Shown here one piece after another: positions 9,063 to 19,388 of a DNA stretch of 32,948 nucleotides. The position numbers were made by a program, and so were the translations under genes. Under the pieces are notes generated by a model. The model saw only the letters and a list, made by a program, of their open reading frames with translations, was not told the origin of the DNA and searched no databases. This stretch comes from Catenaria anguillulae PL171. Lineage: Eukaryota; Blastocladiomycota; Blastocladiomycetes; Blastocladiales; Catenariaceae. The stretch spans positions 1-32,948 of the forward strand of contig MCFL01000272.1 in NCBI GenBank assembly GCA_002102555.1. Reading direction: 5' to 3'. Every line of letters begins with the position of its first letter. Position 1 is the first letter of the stretch.

Positions 9063-12000
9063 CTAAGATGACTGACCTCCACATCGACCCTCCCTCGCGT
9101 CCATCGCCATCTGCCTCAATACACTGGCGTTGGCCGCCCCTGTCTCCTCGACCAACGAGGAAAACAGCGACTCGGGCCGCTCCAGCAAGTCTGCAGGCGA
9201 ACCAAACTCGACGACCTTGCCGGTATCCAGTGCAAGGATGAGATCAAAGTCAATGACCGTGTTCAACCTATGTGCAATCGTCAGCACGGTTGCGCCCGCG
9301 AACTCACGCCGAATCGACCGTTGAATGTACGCATCCGTTTCCATGTCACAGGATGAACTGGCCTCGTCCAAGACCAAGATGCGCGAGTTGCGGACGCGGG
9401 CACGTGCAAGGTTTAATAGCTGAGCTTGGCCAAGCGACAAGCACGACGTGTCGGTCAGCGGTGTGTCGAGCTTGGCTTCGAGCGACTCGGCCCAGTCCTT
9501 GAGACCGGCGCTTTCCAAACTACATGCCGGAGAGTCCAGGTTAGCCCGTGATACGTTAGAGGAGCACAAATCCGAGCGTCAAAGTGCGTGCCAATTCCAA
9601 AGATGAGCATCGTCGTGCAGCCCTTCTGGATCCAGGTTGGTTCGAATGGTGCCCGAAAACAAGGTCGGCTCCTGGCCCACAATGGCCATGCGTGACCGCA
9701 AATCGGCTAGTCCAAGTTGGCTGATATCAACGCCGTCAATCAAAATCTTGCCCTCCAAGAGCTCAACAAGGCGGAACAGCGCCACAAGAGTCGTGCTCTT
9801 GCCTGATCCAGTCCTCCCGACGATTCCCACTTTGCTGGCTGCTGGGACACGGAACGAGACACCCTTGAGGACTGGATCCAACCCACGGCGGTACGACATG
9901 ACAACGTTTTGGAACTCGATCTCGCCGTGCTCGGGCCACTCTGGGGTCGGCGGACCGACGTTGGTCACGAGCGGGGCTTCAGATTCGAGATTGTGTGCGT
10001 AATGCGACAGCCGTTCGACAGAGTTCATTTGGGTTTCCGTCTGTTGCGCGAGGGTGATGAGTGAGTTGCTTGCCGGGCAAGGAGAGAGCGCAAGTCGTAC
10101 GTACTTCAGTTGCTTGGCGGACACACCAGGCGAGTGTGCTAGTGACGGACAGGGCGTAACTCATGGACAAGCCGACTGTGGGAGACACACGGGCTGTCAG
10201 TTTGTCTCGTATTGCAGCTTCATGAGGCAGCAGTCGCGATCGCACCAAGTGAAGCAGGAACGGAACCGAGCCCAAGCACACCAAAGAAGCCGGCAAAGAA
10301 GACCATCACGGATCCAATCGACTCGAGACGAAGAGCAAGCCAACGTTGCGCCGCGAATTGCAAAAAGTACGGCGACGAGTTGCGATCTGTTGAGAAGGTC
10401 GGTCATGGACATTAGCTGCGGTTTTCGGCTGTTGCGTGAAGTGCAGATGAGACGTACCAATGAGTTCTTGGTTGCGCTGAATGAAACGATCCTCGCTCTG
10501 ATACGCCCGGATCGTGACAGTCCCGGACAAGGTCTCGGCGTACTGAGCAAACAGGGGACTACGAGATAAAGCCTCGAGGCGCTTGAGCTCTCGAGAGGTC
10601 CGCCGGTAAAAGAGCTACAAACGAGGTTGGCATATCATATCAGGCGAAAGCGAATTTGTAAAGTGAATAAACGGCAAAGACGTACCTGGACAAAGTAGTA
10701 CACGATAAGGAGAGGGACAAGCGGGATTGCAAAGAGCGGCGTCGACAGGATCATGACGGCAAATGTAGACAAGGTGATGAAGAGAGTTTGAAGAAACTGC
10801 TTGATGGCATCAGCGAGCGTATTGTCCATGGCATCTTGATCCTTGGAAATGCGATTGATGACTGATATCAAGAAGAAAGCAGGGTCAATAAGAGCCGCAA
10901 CGAAAAACCACAACATGTGGGAAAAGCAACGCACTGCGACCGTGAGGCGTTTGGTCAAAGAACGACATGGGCGAGCGCAAGAGCGATTGGACCACCTCTC
11001 CATGCATGTCTCGTGAAGCTCGCACGCCGGCATACACAAAGAGCGTGCCCGAGATGAGGAGTGAGACCAATTGGCCAATACCCCATGCGAAATACACCCA
11101 CAGGTACACTTGGTCCGATACTCGTGGGAAGGTCTTGGATGTCCAGAACGAGAGCCAAACGTCGCCACCGGTACGGCACAACTGCGTCAGAACCAGCCAC
11201 ACCATGATATTGGAGGCCGTGACTTGGCCGCCAATGGCCGTCATGTATGCTGAGAACACAGATTTCTTGACACTTCCGACGGCACGCTCCTCAGCCTGCG
11301 TGAGTTGCCGCTGCGCCTTGCCTACCTTGTCGCCATCCGTCTCACTCTCGATCGGTTTAGATACGACAATCTCGTCCTGGTCCTTGCTTTGCAAAACTGC
11401 CAACACCTCACTCGTATCTGCGTCATCCGGTGCCTGCATCGGTGGCTGCATCCCGTCCGCCGTGTCCTGCTCCGCCTCAAGCCCACCGTACGCGCGCATC
11501 TGCTCGGCAAACGCGCTGTTCTTGTCGGCCATCAACTCGGCAAACGTGCCTTGCTCAGCGATCCTTCCATCACGCAGGTAGACCACCATGTCGCAGTGCG
11601 GCAAGAAGTGCAGTGCGTGCGTCACGAGAATCCGAGTTCGGCCTTGCAGCGCGCCGGCAATTGCAGAATGGAACACGGCGGCACCGACGTGCGAGTCGAG
11701 CGCGGACAGGCAGTCGTCAAAGAGGTAAATATCGGAATCGGCGTAAATGGCGCGGGCGGTTTGCAAGCGCTGGCGCTGGCCGCCGGATAAGTTTTGACCT
11801 GATACAGAGCAAGTGAGCGTCAGATGAATAATCATGGGAATGTCGGTAGACGCAAGCAAAGAACAAACCCTTTTCGCCAATTTCGATCAAGTCGCCGCCG
11901 AGCTGTTCAATATCCCGCTCCAAACATGACAACCGAATCGCCCGCCTGTACTTGGCCTCGTCAAACTCGGAGCCCCACACAATGTTTTCGCGCAATGTGC

Positions 12001-13777
12001 AGTTCATGATCCACGCCTGCTGCGGACAATAGGCGACCGAGCCAGCGATTTGTACCGAGCCGCGAGTCCGATGCATTTCGCCGAGAATGCCCGAGAGCAG
12101 ACTCGACTTGCCCGAACCGACTTGTCCCACGACGGCAACGAGCATGCCCGCAGGAATGTCGAGCGAAATATTGCTGAGAGTTGGCTGATCTTGAGCCCAC
12201 TCAAAATCCGCGTCGGAAATGGAGATGGCAGGTACGTCGGGTAGCGGAGTAGATGACACAATGTCGGGCAGCGATGTGAGCTCTTCGGCGAGTAAGAGGT
12301 CGGTAACACGGCGAAGGGCAACACGAGAGTCAATGAGAAGTGGGATCATGGTAGGGAAGTCTGGATAATAGAAAGCAAGCAACAGATGAGGTGAGTCGGC
12401 GGCCCAAGGTCTCTAAGAGTGGGTGCTCTCCGGGTCAGAGTGAGGATACAGAAGAGAAAAAATTCGTACAGAAAAGAGGCAGACGCAACTGATTGAACAG
12501 GGCAAGCGCAGTGAAAACCACCGTCACCGACAGCTGGCCACCCGTCATGTACACCAACATGAACACCACCATCGCCGCAATCGTGGGAATCATCTTGCTC
12601 ACGGCGTTGATTGCATTGCGCCACAGCGCAAGTCGCTTGACGGAGGCTAATTCCTTTTCCCGTAGGTTCATGATATCCTTGGCCTTGATGAGCTCCCAGC
12701 CCATGAGCTTGACCGTCTTGACATTGGCCAGAGTTTCGTTAGTCAATCGAACGCGGGCGTCGGTATGGATTTGCGATTGTTTGCGAATGCTCGCCAGCCG
12801 CCTAAGCATATGGCTTTGGGCAGGAATAAAGGCAACCATAAGCCCAAACGCAACAAAGGCGGCGGGACCAACGAGGCGAACTAGGAGAATGAGGATGACA
12901 GTGACTTGAATTGGCAGCGACCAAACCATGTGCTAAAGTAGAGGCATGAAAAGACTGTTAATTGCGGGAATCGCGACAATGAACGAAAAAGCAAGAGAGA
13001 GAGACGAACCAAGTAAGGAATAACCATATTCAACCGCTCGGCATCCGTCGACACAATGTTTTGCAACTTGCCCTCATTAAAGTCCCCAGCCCGTGCCCTC
13101 GCTGATAGCACAAGGGTCTTGCGATAAATGGCGGTCGTGAGCGCATTCTTGACGCACAATCCAATCTTGCGAGTCGACATGAAAAAGGCTGAGTTGGCGA
13201 GCACGGACACGATTTGCAAACCAAATAAGGCGGCAACCATGGTATATCCGAAAGATCTTGATGGCATGGACCCACCGGCAAGCACCCGCTTTTCCTCGCG
13301 AGACAGGAAGTTGAGCAGCGATTCGAGGATCAAGGGTGAGACAAGTTGGCAAGCGACGTGCAGTGCAATGGCAAACCCAGCAATCAGCCAGCGTGTGCCG
13401 AAACAACCCCACAGAGCACGAGCAACGCTCGGTGTACTTGACTGCGAACGCCATTGCTCTTGGAATAACTGCGAGTTGTGTTTGGCCGTGATCCCGTCGT
13501 ACATCTTGTACATGTCGTGATCTTGCAGCGGCCGCTTGAAACCAAGCTTAATCAATGGGGTGAGCCAACCCATCACAAGCTGCGAGCACCACGAGGAAGT
13601 TGGCTCGGGAATGGGAACTGTGACATTGCGGGGACGCTCGTCGGCAACGGCTTTTGACGATGATGGAGCGGCTCGCTTCGTCTTGCATTCTACATCCTGT
13701 GTTCTCTTGTCGGCGACTGCTACTGGATACCCAACAGAGGGCTTTTCCGCAATGGATGGTGTGAAGTCGGGGGACAT
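9063..13777 (-). CDS. ABCC-family (MRP-type) ABC transporter, ten exons, 1343 aa
   Basis: Full transporter with layout TMD1-NBD1-TMD2-NBD2, likely exporting organic anions or glutathione conjugates across a plasma or vacuolar membrane. Exons on the minus strand: 13777-13010, 12932-12470, 12360-11869, 11798-10941, 10861-10686, 10614-10458, 10386-10246, 10175-10105, 10040-9592, 9519-9063. They total 4032 nt, an exact codon multiple. NBD1: Walker A GQVGSGKSS (489-497), signature LSGGQ (578-582), Walker B IYLFDD with Asp603 where the catalytic Glu normally sits, as is usual in ABCC NBD1. NBD2: Walker A GRTGSGKST (1117-1125), signature LSLGQ (1219-1223), Walker B ILVLDE (Glu1244), H-loop His1275. 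TMD2 carries MRP hallmarks such as MSFFDQTP and RWLALRLESIG. The chain starts near WCSQLVMGWLTPLIKLGFKRPL, so the extra TMD0 of Ycf1/MRP1 is absent. Substrate cannot be told from sequence. Confidence 0.95.
9520..9591 (-). other. Probable GC-AG intron in the ABCC gene (72 bp)
   Basis: No GT donor gives a frame-keeping join here. Splicing at GCACGC (minus strand, after AATTG) to acceptor CATGTAG joins DDAHLWN-C-LESAGLKDW, which fits the MRP NBD2 pattern, and keeps the whole 1343-aa frame. Length and the GCTAACC branch-like sequence match the gene's other introns (64-109 bp). Confidence 0.75.
10041..13009 (-). other. Eight further GT-AG introns of the ABCC gene
   Basis: Introns: 12933-13009, 12361-12469, 11799-11868, 10862-10940, 10615-10685, 10387-10457, 10176-10245 and 10041-10104. 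Donors include GTACGT (three times), GTACGA, GTTCGT, GTTTGT, GTCGCA and GTGCGA. Each join restores an MRP-conserved segment: IPYL-HMVWSLP, LPLFY-FPTMIP, IGEKG-QNLSGG, DQTPH-VINRISKD, YYFVQ-LFYRRTSREL, QELI-DRNSSPYF, PASL-VGLSMSY and RQATE-TETQMNSVERL. Confidence 0.88.
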
Positions 13778-14940
13778 GATGGCGTCAATGGGTTGTGGAA
13801 CGAATGGGACCGACCTTGAACATGAGAACTTGCTGCATGGGAGCTGAATGTCACCGCAGGAAGCAGCCTGTGTGTGGACCAGTTGCGGGGGTCCCTTTTC
13901 TATTTACGTGAGCGAGAACCATAGTCCTGGGAGTGGACATCGTTAGCCAAATACACTCAGAGTCGGAGCAGTTCTACATAAGTCGAGTCTCAATGATTGC
14001 CTGCGATAATGTGCAAGCAAAAACGGAAGCAGTCGGTAAAGTCTTAGCCGAGAGCTCATTTTGAGAGCCGACGTGGACTATTTTGGGCGATTTCTGTTGA
14101 CTGGTCGCTGTGGCGAAACACCGGATATGTGAACTGACATGTGGTAATGCGGTAAGTACGTAGTTTATCTCACAGGTTCTCGGACAACCTCGAAAGTTGG
14201 GGGCAGACGTTTGAGGGTCGAGGCCGTACAATCTGGATTATAATGTCGGAAGCATATTATTGTGGCCCGACGCCACAAGGCAGGGCGGACCACTGCATCT
14301 CCACTCGCTGAATCGAGCATGGAACATACAGGTCCCACCGGTGGAAACCCGACGACATGACCCATGCATGACTTGCGCATGCGCATCGCATGCAGCAGTA
14401 CGGGATGAGATCCATACCACCGCAAGCAGCCACTTTAAGCATGTGCCTGCAATATTAATGACAGACATCAGCTAGCGATTTGTGGGTCGTCTTTGGATGA
14501 TTCATGTATATGATCGGTCGTCCTAAGCTTATCACATCGGATCTACGGTCCGGTGTCCTCAATGAGCTGTCGTTGTCCTCGGCCTCGGGAAAAAAGCCGG
14601 CATCGTGTAGAATGTGGCTATTTTTATGTCATTCATGACCAGCACTGATCACTTGAGACAGGGGGTGAGACATAAAAACCCAGATCACGTAGATAAACGC
14701 AAATTTCAAGGGAGGAAACCGCATCGAACTCGCACTATGTACCGCTCAGATGCCGAGAAACGTCACGGCACTGGTGAAAAAGCATGGTTTAAAACTCAAG
14801 AACATGAATTCTATGGAGTCTTTGAACCGTTCCGATGACCCGGATACATGTGACGTTCAATGCAGGCAGCCCTCCGAGCTCACCACTCATCATCCGAGCC
14901 AATCATCAGGGATCTCTTTCCCATGCACACTCTCACGAAT
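13778..14940. other. Gene-free stretch of about 1.16 kb
   Basis: This lies upstream of the ABCC gene and beyond the 3' end of a decayed repeat gene. Only short open frames are present, none recognisable. The part next to 13778 must hold the ABCC promoter. One clear element is a 12-bp palindrome at 14374-14385. No RNA gene or mobile-element remnant was recognised. Confidence 0.6.
14374..14385. promoter_or_regulatory. Perfect 12-bp palindrome TGCGCATGCGCA
   Basis: The sequence is its own reverse complement and equals the consensus of animal NRF-1 sites (YGCGCAYGCGCR). A related GCATGC follows a few bases later. It lies ~600 bp upstream of the ABCC start, which is far for a fungal promoter. Presence is certain; function is speculative. 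Confidence 0.4.
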
Positions 14941-16283
14941 TCATGGTCCATGAAGCTGGACTACTGCCGCCTCCAAATAGAATCTCGTATAGCGTACGGG
15001 AAATGATTGCTCCAGCCACCACATGCAATCATTGTCTGAAATGACAAGAATGGCGTCATTGAAAGCAGACTCGGAGTACTTGAGATCCAGACCGGACTTA
15101 CACCACCATTTCATGACCTTGTATTGATGTGCCATGAACTGTCACTCGAAGCAGAAAAGGTGTAGCGCCGATAGAGACCGTCCATCGCCCTTTCCAAATA
15201 GGTAAACCCGATCCCATACGCTGTGCAGTGTGTTCGAATCCATTCCAGGGCGCTGATGGTGCCCCAAACGCTTGCTCTGTCGACGAATTCTGTCTTCACA
15301 ATTGATGAATCGAAGGTTGTACTGGCAGTCGTCCACCAATCAAAAATCGTGACATTTTAGTACTGATTGAAAGCTGGAACTCTCATGCTCATGCCCGTTT
15401 TCACGAGCCAGATCAAGTCAATAGCCGTGCTTGACTTCTGACAGCCATTCAGGGACAACAACAGGATCGAGGTCGCTTTCTTCTCCAGAGTGTGAATCAT
15501 CATCCGAGTTAGTGTCTACGCAGTAAGTATATCGAACCCGTCGATCAATATCCGACTTGTTGTTCTTCCAACGCCCATTTCACATGCCGCCTCAATCACT
15601 TCCTTGATGGAATCCAGAACGCCAAACCAAGACCTGAGCCACAGCGCAACAAGCTGCAACTGCCGCTGTCCTCCAGTTCTCACCAACTGCGCCAGCTCTT
15701 GATAGGTCAATGCCTCACAGCAAACATTGCTGTGCATGCCGCGAGACAACCAATCCAGCGAATTCCACGCCTTGGCCTGCATCGCGAGTTGGGCGGGGCG
15801 TTTTGCCCAGTGATGGTAGCGATAATATGACGGCACTTGCAGCTTGGCCACGTTTACCCACAAACGCGCACTTACATCCGTAAGACTGAGCTGAACTGCA
15901 ACCTGGAATACGTCCTGAGCATAACCGCCACATTCACTTTCGAGCAGCCTTGGCAAGTACCCGGCGCTGAAGCGCTTCTTATGCGCAACGATGTTGTGCA
16001 AGCAATTAGGCAGCCGAGGAATGAAGAATTGAAACGCCAGCACAACCACGTTGAGCGCAGAGATGCAGTCTGTGTGCATCTGATCGTGCATCGCAGGGGA
16101 ATCATTGGAGAACACGGATGGCTCGATTTTGCGCAATGGGAAGCGGTGCGGCACGTGTGGAAGAATGGATTCAACGATTTCAATGGGCAATGGCGGCGAC
16201 AGCCCTGATTCGGGAGAGGTCGAGGTGTGTGGCAGAGTCGTTTTGATGGCCGGCGGCGGAATGCTTGTGTTAGTGGTGCCCAT
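14941..16283 (-). pseudogene. Decayed Trp-rich ankyrin-like repeat gene with internal deletions
   Basis: Relative of the 666-aa protein at 3323-5323. The 5' part is open from about 16283 (MGTTNTSIPPPAIK) to ~15590 and matches the first ~235 residues: LPIEIVESILPHVPHRFPLRKI, then VNVAKLQVP, AWNSLDWLSR, ELAQLVRTGGQRQLQLVALWL and EAACEMG. Then ~70-80 residues are missing. A short piece matching EVKHGYCLDLARENGHEH follows at ~15370-15450, then a second larger gap, then ALEWIRTHC and YLERAMDGL (15300-15170), and finally VMKWWCKSGLDLKYSESAF and MWWLEQSFPVRYT (15120-14950) in another frame. Stops and frame changes separate the pieces. The N-terminal open frame extends upstream to 16481, but the family start suggests 16283 or 16298. 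A short N-terminal product could still be made. Confidence 0.82.
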
Positions 16284-16728
16284 TGCAGAGTAGTTCATTG
16301 AGCATGATTGAGTAGCGCGAAGAAAGTGAGAGTGAGGCGGCTGGAAGCTACGAGTTGCTGGCGAGGAGGCACTCGAAGGCATGGTGCCACGAAGTTTTGA
16401 ATCCCAGCGTCGTGTTTTCTTGCCCCGTTCTTGCAGTTGACCGATACCAGACAGCCAAGTGCAATCAGTCCCAAGTGACAAAAGTTCGGTTTACCCAGGC
16501 CAAGGTAGTTTTGAGAAATCGCTGGCGCGCAAGAGCCGTAGAACCAGCAGAGACGAGAGAGCGGGCTGAGTCGCGGGACATGCACTGGGCAAGTGAGGCG
16601 GATCGGTGCGGTTGTTGTCGGCGAGATTGGCGTTGCTTCGCAGCAGATGATGGATGTAATGACATGGTAAGGTATGATATGTAATATGTACAAGAGCGTG
16701 AAAAGAAACAAGGGACAGAGTGACTGTA
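16284..16728. other. Intergenic, 445 bp
   Basis: This lies between the start of the decayed repeat gene and the 3' end of UTP11. Open frames on both strands are low-information and show no family resemblance. It would hold the old promoter of the decayed gene and the UTP11 3' untranslated region. Confidence 0.5.
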
Positions 16729-17550
16729 TCATTTTTTCCGCTCGGCGCGCCACTTGTACATGGCCAACCCCCTCGCATCCTCGCCAACCTTCTTCCTCCT
16801 GCCCTTGCCCATGAGCGCCTTTTGCACATCGAGCTCCAGCTCGGCCGCACGCAACTGCTCGTCACGCTCCAACCGACCCGCCAGCTCCGTGTACTTTGCA
16901 GCGCGCTCCCGCTCTGCCCGCGTCACCTCCATGGGATCGACTTGGCGCTTGACGTCGGGCAAGGCTGCCGTGGCCAGCATGGACCGTGTTGGGCGATTAA
17001 ACTTGCGTGCGAGAAACTCGGCGGGCGTATCGAAATGCTCTTCGGGGTCAAACGATTCGGCTTCGGTTTCGGAATCCACAAACACGGTGTGCGTCGACTT
17101 GGGAATCGACGGCGTATCTTCGTCATCAGAGTATGCCCCACTGGAGGCAGCACTGTCGGCGAGATGCTCTGCGCCCACAAGATGCAACTGCGCCTTGAGC
17201 TTTTCCAACTTTTTCGCATTGACGCTCCGCTGGTTGGCAATGTAGCCCTTGTCTTGCGTCTTGAGCAACTTGAGGAAATCCGCAGAGTACTTTTCCTGGC
17301 GGCCTTCTACCACATGGACGCCCTTCTTGGTGGTGGCCTTTTCCATGGCAAAGTAAAATTCGTCTGGGTTGCGCAGGCGGGCCTTTTCGCGCATGCGCTT
17401 GACACGATCCTCCTTGGAGTGGAAGTCGCGCGCACGGAGCACATAGTCCTTGTGCTTTTCGAGCAAGCCGAGCTTGCGGCGGGCAGCGGGCTGCGCACGT
17501 TCCTTGTGGGTACGCCGAGGGGCCACCTTGCGGAGTGAGGTGCTGGACAT
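16729..17550 (-). CDS. UTP11: Utp11-like small-subunit processome protein (273 aa)
   Basis: U3 snoRNA-associated protein of the nucleolar small-subunit processome, needed for early cleavages of pre-18S rRNA. The N-terminus is diagnostic: basic SLRKVAPRRTHKERAQP, then LGLLEKHKDYVLRARDFHSKEDRVKRMREKA and RNPDEFYFAME, then KKGVHVVEGR, as in Utp11 of yeasts and animals. The middle contains DKGYIANQRSVNAKKLEKLKAQLHLV. The C-terminus is charged and ends in a basic KWRAERKK tail. I choose the Met at 17550 (MSSTSLRKV) because family members start there; an in-frame Met lies three codons upstream at 17559. No intron. It is divergent from the G-patch gene at 17849 with 298 bp between starts. SAS10/UTP3, another processome protein, lies 4 kb away. 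Confidence 0.95.
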   Translation of the reverse strand: MSSTSLRKVAPRRTHKERAQPAARRKLGLLEKHKDYVLRARDFHSKEDRVKRMREKARLRNPDEFYFAMEKATTKKGVHVVEGRQEKYSADFLKLLKTQDKGYIANQRSVNAKKLEKLKAQLHLVGAEHLADSAASSGAYSDDEDTPSIPKSTHTVFVDSETEAESFDPEEHFDTPAEFLARKFNRPTRSMLATAALPDVKRQVDPMEVTRAERERAAKYTELAGRLERDEQLRAAELELDVQKALMGKGRRKKVGEDARGLAMYKWRAERKK

Positions 17551-17848
17551 GGTGGGCAAAGGCGAAGGTGTCGGTGTGGAGGCGGTGGTTGTGGTGGTGG
17601 TAGCGTGGAGCTAGTGTGCATGCATTGGCTATTGGTGTCGAGTGAGCGTCATCGGCATTGGCTTCACGCTGGGTCCAACTGCTCGCAGGTCGCCGTGAGA
17701 GCAATCCAACACCAGATAGCCGAACGGCTGCATTTTCTTCCACGTGATCTCGTGTGATGCGCAGCCACATTTGCCTCCCTTCCCACTTCCCATCGCCTCC
17801 TAATCGCAGCAGTGCTCGCGAAAGGACGGCTCAAACCAAACCACCACG
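17551..17848. promoter_or_regulatory. Shared bidirectional promoter region (UTP11 / G-patch gene)
   Basis: A gap of 298 bp separates two divergent starts, so both promoters must lie here. The UTP11-proximal part contains CCACCACCACAAC-like pyrimidine-poor repeats. I looked for yeast ribosome-biogenesis motifs (PAC GCGATGAG, RRPE TGAAAATTTT) and did not see an exact match. Confidence 0.5.
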
Positions 17849-19286
17849 ATGGATCCCGGCTTACTCGATGCAACACCGGCCAACGCTCCAGAGGCGCTGA
17901 AAAGCGACTCAGATGAGGCCGTCTACACATTACTGCCGTCCAACACCTTCAGCATTCCGCACGACCACATCGATGGGAAGCAAGTGGGCGGCGGTGCCAA
18001 GGAAGGCGAAGACGACAACGTTGATTTGTTTGAGGAGGAGACTTTCATGCACCGGGGTCTTGGCGCATCCTCCCGCCCGTCAAAGAAACGCTCACACTCG
18101 ACGCAAGATGACGAGGATGGCAATGATAACTTGGCCAGTGGTGACCGCGCAGTTGGCGACGCCCTCGCCACCCCGATCGCAACTCACAATCCCGGCTACA
18201 AGCTCCTCCTCAAACTCGGTTGGACCGCTGGCAAGGGCCTCGGCGCCACCGAATCCGGCCGTGTGGACCCCATCCCGCACTACTCGCATATTGGCACGAT
18301 GGGCCTCGGCCAGTGGCAACAGGATCTCGAGTACATGTCGCTCGCGACAAGCCGCCCCATCTCAATCGCGGAAAGGCTTGCAACCGAAACGGATGCGGAT
18401 CGCGAAAAGCGAGAAGCCAAGCTGCAGCGTGACGAGGCGACCAAGGCTGAGGTGGATGCTGTGAAGCGTGCACTGTACCGTTGCGACATTTGTCACAAGC
18501 AGTACAACAAGCAGCACGAGCTCGATTCGCATCTCGGGTCGTACGAGCATCATCATGCCAAGCGGGCCAGGGAGATGAGGGAGGCCGAGCGAAAGTTGGC
18601 AAAGGAGGGAGGCGAACTGGAGAAAGAAAAGAAACGTGCCAAGCGGAGGGAAGAAAGGGAGATGGAGATGATGGTCAAGGCGGCGGCGGCGGCCACTCCT
18701 GCCGGTAGTGTCAGTGTTGGGCCGCACCCTGCTGTGTCTGCTACGCTTCTTCCAGGTGGGTCGTGGCCCACCGCCGCACAAGTCCCAGCGCCGCTTTCTG
18801 CGGTACCAGTAATTCCTCACCATGTTCAGCAGCAGCACTATGCAGCCCAGTACGCTGCCTATTACGCCCAAACCTATGGAGCTCATCATGCGGGCTATCC
18901 ACCAGCCGCCCCAGTCCCGTCGTACCCATGGCCACATCAGCAGCACCAGGTCCAGCAGCTGCCGCATTTTTCGCAGGCGCCACCCATGCACGCGCAACCG
19001 GCGCCGTTGCCACACATTATCCCACCTGCCTTGTCAACCGAACTGGTACGCCTCACCCATGTCGCTCACCAAATTCTCATGATCCGATTCCCACTTTTTG
19101 CTCCCGTTTCGGTCTTGGTTTGTTTCTCGTCAACAATAGTCCGCAACCAGCCACCCTGCACCGGTTTCAACAAGCGCTCAAACCATTCCCACCTCGTCGC
19201 CGCTTGCCGCTGTGGCGAGCTCCAGCTCAACGTCCACTTCGCGGCCAGTCATTTCTTTTGGACTGAGCCGCAAATTCAAAAAGTGA
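17849..19286 (+). CDS. G-patch and C2H2 zinc-finger protein (GPATCH8-like, 447 aa)
   Basis: Exons 17849-19045 and 19140-19286. The G-patch is at residues ~115-160 (YKLLLKLGWTAGKGLGATESGRVDPI, then GTMGLGQWQQDLEY). Such domains activate DEAH-box helicases in splicing and ribosome assembly. A single C2H2 finger follows at ~211-236 (CDICHKQYNKQHELDSHLGSYEH) and then a long charged helix (KRAREMREAERKLAKE). This order of G-patch, coil, C2H2 and basic coil is that of human GPATCH8. The middle is rich in Pro, Gln, His and Tyr (HHVQQQHYAAQYAAYYAQTY). The spliced C-terminus ends VISFGLSRKFKK, the KISFG-like end seen in relatives. Without splicing the frame runs on to 19468 as unlikely sequence. Probably nuclear. 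It converges on the next gene with ~100 bp between stops. Confidence 0.88.
19046..19139 (+). other. Intron in the G-patch gene (94 bp, phase 0)
   Basis: The donor is GTACGC after codon CTG and the acceptor is ACAATAG. The intron is also open in frame, so it is easily missed. It is supported because the downstream exon then encodes a Ser/Thr-rich linker and the conserved ending VISFGLSRKFKK-stop. Confidence 0.85.
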
Positions 19287-19388
19287 AGACAAATGTTGAG
19301 ATCGCTGTACTGAATCTTTGGATGTTGCGCATCTTGCAATTCATTTTCCTTTCCAAACACATTTCAATATACACAAACAACAGTCCGA

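Noticed and set aside
11880-11880. NBD1 Asp instead of the catalytic Glu as a possible defect in the ABCC transporter
   Set aside because: This substitution (LFDD) is normal in NBD1 of ABCC proteins, which have one degenerate ATP site.
14614-15044. Small plus-strand open frames upstream of the decayed repeat gene
   Set aside because: Under 75 codons, overlapping each other, with no motif; treated as chance.
16295-16753. 152-aa minus-strand open frame between the decayed repeat gene and UTP11
   Set aside because: It overlaps the UTP11 stop, has no homology, and its composition does not look coding.
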